Positions 34,768-40,463 of a DNA stretch of 47,101 bases are shown piece after piece. The notes beneath the pieces were generated by a model, which had not been told where the DNA came from, did no database searches, and saw only the letters and a program-made list of their open reading frames with translations. Source of the DNA: Candidatus Doudnabacteria bacterium (GTDB taxonomy: Bacteria; Patescibacteriota; Doudnabacteria; UBA920; O2-02-FULL-48-8); NCBI GenBank assembly GCA_019659055.1, contig JAIFWV010000001.1, positions 70,123 to 117,223 of the forward strand. Direction: 5' to 3'. The first letter of the stretch is position 1. Every line of letters starts with the position of its first letter. Made by a program: the position numbers and the translations under genes.

Positions 34768-34796
34768 TTGAAATTATATCCTAAATCTGGTATATT
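34768..34796 (+). promoter_or_regulatory. tRNA-Gln promoter
   Basis: TTGAAA (34768-34773) and TATATT (34791-34796), 17-bp spacer, with an extended -10 TG. The tRNA starts 10 bp downstream. The region also covers the ydeI start, so the two units are divergent. Confidence 0.75.
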
Positions 34797-34806
34797 TACT
34801 AAGATT

Positions 34807-34881
34807 TGGGGCGTCGCCAAGCGGTAAGGCAGGGGCCTTTGAAGCCCCCATTCGTAGGTTCGAATCCTACCGCCCCAGCCA
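34807..34881 (+). tRNA. tRNA-Gln (anticodon TTG)
   Basis: A 75-nt cloverleaf: acceptor TGGGGCG/CGCCCCA, anticodon stem GGGGC/GCCCC with loop CTTTGAA, T arm CGTAGG-TTCGAAT-CCTACCG region, discriminator G and encoded CCA. The U-A first acceptor pair is a hallmark of tRNA-Gln. The last 22 nt recur 159 nt downstream. Confidence 0.95.
34860..34881 (+). repeat. tRNA-Gln 3' end, first copy of a 22-nt direct repeat
   Basis: TCGAATCCTACCGCCCCAGC plus CA, the T-arm and acceptor end of the tRNA, identical to 35019-35040. This is the usual form of an attachment site pair or a tRNA-tailed repeat. Confidence 0.85.
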
Positions 34882-34906
34882 ATAAGATTTTCAATAATGA
34901 TATAAA

Positions 34907-35029
34907 GTAGGATTCGAACGGGTTGAAGCGAGGCAAGTCATCAGACGCAGCCGAGCGATCGGAAAATGTCCTGTGAACATTTTCCGCAACCCTGTAGTAG
35001 CCGCCTAAGCGGCGGAACTCGAATCCTAC
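34907..35029 (+). repeat. Small element with tRNA-derived inverted ends
   Basis: The 123-bp stretch starts GTAGGATTCGA and ends with its exact complement TCGAATCCTAC (11 bp), both derived from the tRNA T arm. Inside are a hairpin GGAAAATGT/ACATTTTCC (34961-34985 region) and GCCGC-CTAA-GCGGC. No ORF is present; an antisense frame through it gives a well-known spurious tRNA translation. Confidence 0.65.
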
Positions 35030-35040
35030 CGCCCCAGCCA
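35019..35040 (+). repeat. tRNA-Gln 3' end, second copy
   Basis: An exact 22-nt copy of 34860-34881. It has no 5' tRNA half, so it cannot be a tRNA. It ends 14 nt before the arr-type gene. Confidence 0.85.
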
Positions 35041-35054
35041 AAAGAAATTCGCAT

Positions 35055-35798
35055 ATGCAATTCAGTCCAACTAATAACATTGTTAAACTCTGCCTTCAGG
35101 GCATGGGCATGGAAGACAAAGGTAAGCCTGAAGAAGCAAGTAAATTATTTCTCCAAGCCTGGGATGAAGCCACAAACAATTCTGAAAAATTTCTCGCCGC
35201 TTTCTACATATCCCGGCATCAAAAAAATACTTCCGATAGGTTAAAGTGGCTTACAACTGCTTTACAGTTGGCATTGGAACTAAACGACCATTCGGTTGAG
35301 AGTGCTTTTCCTTCTCTGTACTCAAGCATTGCCAAATGCTATGAGGATCTAAACGATCCTCACGAGGCAAATAAGAATTATAAATTAGCAGCTTCTTTTA
35401 AAAATAAACCGACCGACACCGGTCCTTTTTATCATGGAACGAAAGCAGATTTGAAAGTGGGCGATTTGCTGACAACAAAAAATGATTCTAACTATAAATC
35501 CGACCTAAAAATGAATCATATTTATTTCACCGCGCTCGTGAATGGGGCGGGTCTTGCTGCGGCATTGGCCAAAGGTGAAGGACGTGAACGTGTCTATGTA
35601 GTCGAACCAACGGGAGACTTTGAAGATGACCCGAACGTTACCAATAAAAAATTCCCGGGCAATCAGACACGTTCATATCGCTCCGAATCGCCACTGAAAA
35701 TTGTTGGCGAAGTAGTAGATTGGGAACGGCTTATACCTGAGGAACTTCAAAAATTTCGTGACAGATTAGCCAACACCAAAGAAAATATTATAAATTAG
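35055..35798 (+). CDS. arr: Rifampin ADP-ribosyltransferase (Arr) with helical N-domain
   Basis: Residues 125-235 match Arr: YHGTKADLKVGDLL, IYFTA, YVVEPTGDFEDDPN, KKFPGNQTRSYR and VGEVVDW. The Arr catalytic set known from the mycobacterial enzyme (His19, Tyr49, Asp84) falls on H127, Y157 and D192, all with the same offset of 108. It transfers ADP-ribose to rifamycins. Residues 1-120 form a TPR-like helical domain absent from minimal Arr. The gene is on the plus strand in a minus-strand region, next to duplicated tRNA sequence, which suggests acquisition. No separate promoter is evident; transcription may come from tRNA-Gln. Confidence 0.92.
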   Translation: MQFSPTNNIVKLCLQGMGMEDKGKPEEASKLFLQAWDEATNNSEKFLAAFYISRHQKNTSDRLKWLTTALQLALELNDHSVESAFPSLYSSIAKCYEDLNDPHEANKNYKLAASFKNKPTDTGPFYHGTKADLKVGDLLTTKNDSNYKSDLKMNHIYFTALVNGAGLAAALAKGEGRERVYVVEPTGDFEDDPNVTNKKFPGNQTRSYRSESPLKIVGEVVDWERLIPEELQKFRDRLANTKENIIN

Positions 35799-35814
35799 CG
35801 ATCCATTTTTGTTT

Positions 35815-35847
35815 AAAAAAGCGGAAGTAGATCACTTCCGCTTTTTT
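35815..35847. terminator. Bidirectional terminator
   Basis: Stem GCGGAAGT/ACTTCCGC (35821-35828, 35834-35841) flanked by six A and six T. It serves arr and the convergent Hcp-like gene. Confidence 0.92.
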
Positions 35848-35848
35848 G

Positions 35849-36499
35849 TTATACGCCCTTGTTCTCTTTGAGATCCCAACCGGCTTTAATCGGTTCACCG
35901 AGTGTGCCATCTGGCTTTTGCTGCCGGTATTCGACTTCTATTTTCCCAAAACTTAAACTGAAAGAATCCAGAGGAAGCAGGTCGCTTCCGCCAGCATTTT
36001 GTCTATAAGAGCTAACCAAGACGTCTGAGAATTTCCAGGTCAGAAATACCTGGCCCTTATCTTTGCCTGCCGAACGCACTACCATAAGTGTCGCATCCTT
36101 GATGTGTTTCCCGTTGGCCGTGGCCAAGAACAGCGCTACCGATGCCTTGTTTACTCGCATCGTGAAATTGAAATCATCCATTTGAACTTTGCCGGCACCG
36201 CTTCCACCGCCAAAGCTTGTTGACCCGGAATTATGTTCGCCAAAACTGTAAGATTCAATGTCGATTTGGTTTTCGTGTCCCGCGGTTGTAGATTCGCCGT
36301 CTATGCCATCAATCTGGAGGTAATAATCAACTGCCGAGGCGTCTGCGGACTGCACCAATAAGTCATTCAGGCCTAAGGCCTTGTTCTGTCCAGCCGGACC
36401 TGTTGCCAAACTAAATGCAAACATACCGAAGACCAAAACCAACGCTAAAACTGCCGCGATGTTTGTTTTCGCCCAATTCGTAATTTTATTCATAAGCAT
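35849..36499 (-). CDS. Secreted Hcp-family protein
   Basis: The 216-aa protein has an N-terminal signal or anchor (about 12-32, IAAVLALVLVFGMFAFSLA) and then an Hcp fold: YYLQIDGIDGESTTAGHENQ, IDIESYSFGEHNSG, VQMDDFNFTMRVNKAS, GKHIKDATLMV and a closing LDSFSLSFGKIEVEY. Hcp forms the tube of type VI secretion, yet such proteins normally lack a signal peptide, and no other T6SS gene is present. An ATG at 36493 is an alternative start. It follows dnaX on the same strand. Confidence 0.82.
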   Translation of the reverse strand: MLMNKITNWAKTNIAAVLALVLVFGMFAFSLATGPAGQNKALGLNDLLVQSADASAVDYYLQIDGIDGESTTAGHENQIDIESYSFGEHNSGSTSFGGGSGAGKVQMDDFNFTMRVNKASVALFLATANGKHIKDATLMVVRSAGKDKGQVFLTWKFSDVLVSSYRQNAGGSDLLPLDSFSLSFGKIEVEYRQQKPDGTLGEPIKAGWDLKENKGV

Positions 36500-36520
36500 T
36501 ATGTATCTGCGTTAATTATT

Positions 36521-36543
36521 CTAACTTGTCGACCACAAGTTAG
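36521..36543 (-). repeat. Small palindrome at the dnaX stop
   Basis: Perfect 9-bp arms CTAACTTGT/ACAAGTTAG (36521-36529, 36535-36543) with a 5-nt loop overlap the dnaX TAA stop. There is no T-tract after it on the minus strand, so termination would be weak. Confidence 0.5.
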
Positions 36544-38120
36544 GTTTCGACTTCGCCGCCCATAATTTTGAGGGCGGATTCCATGAGATTATTATCGAGA
36601 TTGTCTTCCACGGGTTCGCCCGGCGGAGGCATCTCGTTTTCTGTTTGCGGTGATAAGGGAACAGGTTCTCCCTTCCAATCCTTCTCCACGACTGGTTTGA
36701 TCATAAGCTTCATACCGGTAACTTCTTCGATAACCTGATCGACTACGATCTTGTTTTTGCGCTGTTCAACAGCGTCCTTATGGAACTTATACGGAAACGT
36801 GATCACGAGCTCCCGGCCTTGCAGGGCCACGGCTTTGGCCAATTTCAGGCTTGGAATAAGCGAATGATTGTACTCTTTGAGTTTATCTAAGATTTTCGGC
36901 CAGGCTTCAGCAATTTTCTGCAAACCTTCAGGATTGTCATGAGAGTTTCCACTTCGATCCGACGATTGTCGGGGAGAAGTCTCGGTGTTAGTACCAAGAT
37001 CTCTCACTTCGTTCGAGATGGTACCAATAGCAACATTATCTTTAATATTTATCGCCTCAATGGCTGCCAGTTCCATAGGCAAGCTTTGGATCACGCTCCA
37101 CTTGATTTCACTACCGGCGCGCTGGAATAATTCAATAATCCGGACCAGCTTCTCAAGCGGTACCCGAGACACCAACTCCAAAAGCTTGCTTTGCATTTCC
37201 TGGGAAAACCCAAAGTCGGCACGCGCCCCGACTTTGATAATGAGAATCTTGCGCAAATACTCCAAGAAGTCTTTCTGGAATTGGATGAGGTCTTTCCCTG
37301 AATACATAAGTTTGGAAATAAAATCCACGGCTTGCTTGTTTTCGCCGGCCAGGATGAGAGACAAAAAATCATACGAGGTCTGCAGACTGGTTAGTCCGAG
37401 CACATCTTCAGCCAAAGCCACGGTGAGTTTGCCATTGGCAAAATTTAGGACTTGGTCGAGGAGAGACAATCCATCTCGGAAACTGCCGTCCGCGGCCTGC
37501 GCGATGACGATCAGAGCTTCATCTTCGGCCTCGACTTGATTATCGGCGCAGACAAACTTAAGCCTCTGGACCAGATTTTCCATAGAGGCTTTCTTGAAGT
37601 CAAACCTTTGCGTGCGCGAAACTATCGTAGCCGGGACTTTATGAATTTCGGTGGTCGCCAGAATAAAAATTGCATGCGCGGGGGGTTCTTCCAAAGTCTT
37701 AAGCAATGCATTGAAGGCCCCTTTGGAGAGCATGTGGACTTCGTCAATGATTATGACTTTGTACTTGGCTCGGGTGGGCGCAAATTGCAGATGGTCTATG
37801 AGCTCGCGGATGTTATCGACTCCGGTATGCGAGGCGGCGTCAATTTCGAGGATGTCCAAAGACGTTCCGCCCAAAAAATCCTTACAGATATCGCAGTTAT
37901 TACAAGGTTCACCCTCAGCCACCTGGAGACAATTCACAGCGCGCGCAAAAATCCTGGCGATAGTGGTTTTACCCACTCCGCGCGGACCCGTAAACAAATA
38001 CGCGTGGCCGGCGCGATTGTGGGCCACAGCGTTTCTGAGGGTAGTTTTGACGTGATCCTGGCTCACGACATCCGAGAAACTCACGGGACGATATTTGCGA
38101 TATAAGACGAGATTAGACAT
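36540..38120 (-). CDS. dnaX: DNA polymerase III gamma/tau subunit with repeat-derived insert
   Basis: The 526-aa clamp-loader ATPase has Walker A GPRGVGKT (45-52), zinc cysteines C64, C73, C76, C79, DEVHMLSKGAFNALLKTLEE and the sensor segment, then domain III and a short tau-like tail. Residues 367-382 (TISNEVRDLGTNTETS) are encoded by a 49-bp piece of palindromic family 1, read in frame between domain III and the C-terminal domain. The surrounding region is Ser/Asn-rich and probably a flexible linker, so the insertion should be tolerated. Confidence 0.96.
   Translation of the reverse strand: MSNLVLYRKYRPVSFSDVVSQDHVKTTLRNAVAHNRAGHAYLFTGPRGVGKTTIARIFARAVNCLQVAEGEPCNNCDICKDFLGGTSLDILEIDAASHTGVDNIRELIDHLQFAPTRAKYKVIIIDEVHMLSKGAFNALLKTLEEPPAHAIFILATTEIHKVPATIVSRTQRFDFKKASMENLVQRLKFVCADNQVEAEDEALIVIAQAADGSFRDGLSLLDQVLNFANGKLTVALAEDVLGLTSLQTSYDFLSLILAGENKQAVDFISKLMYSGKDLIQFQKDFLEYLRKILIIKVGARADFGFSQEMQSKLLELVSRVPLEKLVRIIELFQRAGSEIKWSVIQSLPMELAAIEAINIKDNVAIGTISNEVRDLGTNTETSPRQSSDRSGNSHDNPEGLQKIAEAWPKILDKLKEYNHSLIPSLKLAKAVALQGRELVITFPYKFHKDAVEQRKNKIVVDQVIEEVTGMKLMIKPVVEKDWKGEPVPLSPQTENEMPPPGEPVEDNLDNNLMESALKIMGGEVET
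36974..37022 (-). repeat. Palindromic element, family 1, copy C, inside dnaX
   Basis: On the minus strand this starts ACCATCTCGAACGAAGTGAG and continues through GGTACTAACACCGAGACTTC, nearly identical to copies A and B, then diverges. Length 49 bp. The frame through it is open and in phase with dnaX. Confidence 0.88.
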
Positions 38121-38129
38121 AAAGAGGTA

Positions 38130-38163
38130 ACCATTTCGAGTGAAGCGAGAAATCTCGCGATTA
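38130..38163 (+). repeat. Palindromic element, family 1, left half (copy D)
   Basis: ACCATTTCGAGTGAAGCGAG followed by AAATCTCGCGATTAA matches the left half of the element in 27 of 35 positions. It includes the TAA stop of the GIY-YIG gene. Confidence 0.75.
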
Positions 38164-38439
38164 AATTATTGATTTATATAAGTCTTGCCATTTAGGGTTG
38201 ATTGAGCTTATCAAGGTTGTTTTTTTAAATCTGCCCCATTTCTTTATTTGTTTTTCTCTGGCCAAAAGAGCATCATAGTCTTCCCCAGATTCATAATAAA
38301 CCAATTTCTGGCATTTATATTTCTTCGTGAACCCTTCAGCGAAACCATTTCGGTGCTCCCAAACTCGCTTAACGAGATCCGAGGTAAAGCCTATGTAAAT
38401 CGCCCCACTTTCGCTGCTCATTATATAAACGTAAAACAT
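38161..38439 (-). CDS. GIY-YIG nuclease domain protein
   Basis: From the ATG at 38437-38439 the protein has 92 aa (a GTG at 38449-38451 would add four). It is a complete minimal GIY-YIG domain: FYVYIMSSESGAIYIGFTSD, KRVWEHRNG with the catalytic arginine, GFTKKYKCQKLVYYES and AREKQIKKWGR with the metal-binding Glu, ending NPKWQDLY. It belongs to the UPF0213/YhbQ-like group. Such nucleases make single-strand cuts; specificity is unknown. Family 1 half repeats flank it. Confidence 0.92.
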   Translation of the reverse strand: MFYVYIMSSESGAIYIGFTSDLVKRVWEHRNGFAEGFTKKYKCQKLVYYESGEDYDALLAREKQIKKWGRFKKTTLISSINPKWQDLYKSII

Positions 38440-38444
38440 ATGTT

Positions 38445-38481
38445 TTAACACCGAGATCTCTCACTTTCGTTCGAGATGGTG
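38445..38481 (-). repeat. Palindromic element, family 1, inverted half (copy E)
   Basis: Read on the minus strand it is ACACCATCTCGAACGAAAGT then GAGAGATCTCGGTGTTAA, identical to the left half of copies A and B apart from one extra A. Confidence 0.85.
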
Positions 38482-38515
38482 TACGCTCTATTTTAGCATA
38501 GAATCCCACTCAAAC

Positions 38516-38536
38516 AAAAAAACGGCAATTGCGCCG
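38516..38536 (-). terminator. Terminator of gtrA-type gene
   Basis: A short GC stem CGGC/GCCG (38523-38526, 38533-38536) followed on the minus strand by seven T, 20 nt after the GtrA-family stop. Confidence 0.6.
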
Positions 38537-38555
38537 CTTAACAATCATAACTTGA

Positions 38556-39026
38556 TCATCGATCCTTAAATACAAACCTCCGGTAACCGAAGAAATTCCA
38601 AATAAGACCAAGCCCGATACCCAGCGCATTTGCCAAATTTAGCCACAGCTTCGCCGAAAGGCCAGCCACAGGATTGATATAGGTCGTAACTAGAAATATC
38701 ACGGTAGCGTTGATTGCGGCACCGACAATACTCACCATGAGGAATCGGGTAAATTCCACGCCCCGATCGTTTGTGCTCGGATCCCGAAACGACCAGTGCT
38801 TGTTCATATAATAGCTATTGGTGGTAGCCACCGCAAAGGCCGCGGCCGAAATATAAATTACCTGCCCTCCCTTTTCTATTCCTGTCAGCCAGGTCAGCAC
38901 GTTGAGAATAATAAAGTTGATTACTGTATTCATGAGTCCGACGACGGCAAAACGCAAAAACTGGCCAGCAAGCTGGCCGTAGTTTTTATTGGTTTCGGAT
39001 GGCGGAAGATTATTCTCTGGGATCAT
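38556..39026 (-). CDS. GtrA-family membrane protein
   Basis: The 156-aa protein has four membrane helices and the GtrA pattern FLRFAVVGLMNTVINFIILN, NSYYMNKHWSF, FTRFLMVSIVGAAINA and a terminal FFGYRRFVFKDR. Family members move or support undecaprenyl-phosphate-linked sugars for surface glycans. Its start overlaps the previous gene as ATGA. Confidence 0.92.
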   Translation of the reverse strand: MIPENNLPPSETNKNYGQLAGQFLRFAVVGLMNTVINFIILNVLTWLTGIEKGGQVIYISAAAFAVATTNSYYMNKHWSFRDPSTNDRGVEFTRFLMVSIVGAAINATVIFLVTTYINPVAGLSAKLWLNLANALGIGLGLIWNFFGYRRFVFKDR

Positions 39027-39637
39027 AGTTCTTCAAGCTCGGTCTCATCGGAACTTTTGTCCGGGGTCGGGACTGTGGCGGCACTACCGCCGGCACTGGT
39101 TCCTTGTTTGATGACATTTTCTACCGCACCCCAAGTGGCATCCTTGTCTTTGGGTAAAACTATTGTAACTTCATCACCCGGCTCGGCTTTGAAATAAGTG
39201 AGACTGGCTAGTAAGACCCTGAAGGATTTACCTTCGGCAATCACCTTGTAATCGCCTTTGTCATCTTGGGTGAGCATCCCGAGAACCTTACGGCGCTCAA
39301 TAGGACCGATCTGTTTATATATGAATGAACCGTCATCGGCAATCGTAAGTTTGAGGACATCCCCTTCCACCAATTTACTCTTGGAGGCATAGTTTGCCGG
39401 GACTGGGTATTGTTTGCCGTCGGGGCCGATCATGTTTTGCCCGTCGAAGACGCCTTCGATGATCTTGCCGCCTTCGGACACAGAAAGAGACGCCGCCCGG
39501 CGGGATATTTCTCCAAGATCGGAGACAATCGTTCGACCGCCCATGAGGTCGCGTAAAAGCTGTTTGGCCGACTGAATATTCTTTTCCGCCGACTCAATCA
39601 TTTGGGCAATTAAAGCAAGATTGTTGGTGTTATCCAT
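39023..39637 (-). CDS. Conserved-looking protein, 204 aa, unknown
   Basis: From the ATG at 39635-39637 the protein starts MDNTNNLALIAQMIESAEKN with a helical N-terminus, followed by a beta-rich middle (GKQYPVPANYASKSKLVEGD, VLKLTIADDGSFIYKQIGP) and a disordered acidic tail (PTPDKSSDETELEEL). The longer ORF would start upstream of the predicted transcription start. I do not recognise the fold with certainty; nucleic-acid binding is possible but not shown. Two promoters precede it. Confidence 0.7.
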   Translation of the reverse strand: MDNTNNLALIAQMIESAEKNIQSAKQLLRDLMGGRTIVSDLGEISRRAASLSVSEGGKIIEGVFDGQNMIGPDGKQYPVPANYASKSKLVEGDVLKLTIADDGSFIYKQIGPIERRKVLGMLTQDDKGDYKVIAEGKSFRVLLASLTYFKAEPGDEVTIVLPKDKDATWGAVENVIKQGTSAGGSAATVPTPDKSSDETELEEL

Positions 39638-39677
39638 ATTTTTATTTCTAGGGCTTAAGCTTAAGCAATACAGGCGT

Positions 39678-39707
39678 ATTCTACGCAATTTATCCACAAT
39701 GCGTCAA
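39678..39707 (-). promoter_or_regulatory. Proximal promoter of the 204-aa gene
   Basis: TTGACG (39702-39707) and TAGAAT (39678-39683) with an 18-bp spacer. A perfect 14-bp palindrome GCTTAAGCTTAAGC (39653-39666) lies just past the predicted start. Confidence 0.65.
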
Positions 39708-39769
39708 TATGCATCTTGTATATCGCCTAAATTGTTATTTAGTTTCAGTAAAGTTATTAACCTACCGGT

Positions 39770-39798
39770 ATTATAACACTAACCTTGAAGGTGCGCAA
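39770..39798 (-). promoter_or_regulatory. Distal promoter of the 204-aa gene
   Basis: TTGCGC (39793-39798) and TATAAT (39770-39775) with a 17-bp spacer and an extended -10 TGT. It overlaps the end of the 49-aa gene. Confidence 0.6.
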
Positions 39799-39928
39799 AC
39801 CGTTCTAAATCCGGCCAGGCCGAATCGGGTTTTTCGAAGGTTTTGCAATGCTCAAGCATGTGTTCTGCGTTCTCTTCAAACTCCGGGCTCGTGGTTTTCT
39901 CAAATTTTGATTCGAAATTTTCGCTCAT
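39779..39928 (-). CDS. 49-aa acidic peptide
   Basis: ATG at 39926-39928 overlaps the TGA of the previous gene (ATGA), and the frame ends in TAG at 39779-39781. The peptide begins MSENFESKFEKTTSPEFEEN and ends LERFAHLQG; it is acidic with no membrane segment. Coupling to the upstream gene is the main evidence. Confidence 0.65.
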   Translation of the reverse strand: MSENFESKFEKTTSPEFEENAEHMLEHCKTFEKPDSAWPDLERFAHLQG

Positions 39929-40338
39929 TGGGGTTGGTTTAAAAATTCGGCGAACTTGGGATACTTATTCTTTAATATATCAAGATTATTGTTGGCGTCA
40001 ATTGCATCTTCCAAAACCTGCATCGCAAGGTTTTGGTCCGTATCCATGATTCCGGCCACGAATTCGGTCACCTTTTTCTCGGCATCGCTGCGGCCTTGGC
40101 GTTCGATATAAACTGCGAGCTTCTGCTCAAACTTCTTGAGCTGAGGAAAATCTTTGGCCAGCTCCATAATCAGCCTCAACATATGCTCTTCGCTGTCGAT
40201 GAGATTTTTATGCGCCACCACGGCCCGGGCCATTTCTTTGGCTGTGCCCAGAGAGATCATACGCATGCGCATTTCCTCGGCCAGAAACAAGCAAAACAGG
40301 TGCGCGGCGTTGTCCTTTGGGTTCAATTTAGTTTGCAT
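39925..40338 (-). CDS. Helical protein, 137 aa, unknown
   Basis: From the ATG at 40336-40338 the protein begins MQTKLNPKDNAAHLFCLFLA and is helical and charged, with FPQLKKFEQKLAVYIERQGR in the middle. The longer ORF would start inside a palindromic element and is rejected. No family recognised; it is coupled to the 49-aa gene, and lies downstream of the HerA-like ATPase gene. Confidence 0.7.
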   Translation of the reverse strand: MQTKLNPKDNAAHLFCLFLAEEMRMRMISLGTAKEMARAVVAHKNLIDSEEHMLRLIMELAKDFPQLKKFEQKLAVYIERQGRSDAEKKVTEFVAGIMDTDQNLAMQVLEDAIDANNNLDILKNKYPKFAEFLNQPQ

Positions 40339-40346
40339 AGTTGTTC

Positions 40347-40452
40347 TACCCCTTCTAACCTCCCCTGTTCCAGGGGAGGAACAGACCAAAACCAAGCTGC
40401 GGCCTGGTTTGGGTTGATTCCCCTCCTAATATAGGAGGGGTTAGGGGAGGTA
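40347..40452 (+). repeat. Palindromic element (family 4) with inverted ends
   Basis: The 106-bp stretch starts TACCCCTTCTAACCTCCCCT and ends AGGAGGGGTTAGGGGAGGTA, inverted ends of about 20 bp with four mismatches. Inside are three hairpins: CCTCCCC/GGGGAGG, CCAAAACCA/TGGTTTGG and CCCCTCCTA/TAGGAGGGG. It fills the gap between the HerA-like and the 137-aa gene. Confidence 0.75.
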
Positions 40453-40463
40453 TTATATTTAGA

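Larger units (their letters stand above)
38130..38481 (-). mobile_element. Candidate GIY-YIG mobile element with palindrome-derived ends
   Basis: A 352-bp unit: left half element (38130-38163), one gene, and an inverted left half (38445-38481). The gene occupies the place of the loop of the palindrome, its stop lying in one arm and its possible GTG start in the other. This is the layout of a small autonomous element whose ends resemble the dispersed gene-less copies A-C. No target duplication could be verified. Confidence 0.55.

Noticed and set aside
34799-35080. A 93-aa antisense ORF across tRNA-Gln and its repeat (LAGAVGFEPTNGGFKG type)
   Set aside because: It is the translation of the antisense of a tRNA gene, a familiar false gene; the second LAGAVGFE segment comes from the duplicated tRNA end.
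34860-35798. An integrative element carrying arr between attL and attR
   Set aside because: The arr gene lies outside the two direct repeats, and no integrase or third repeat copy is visible in the window.
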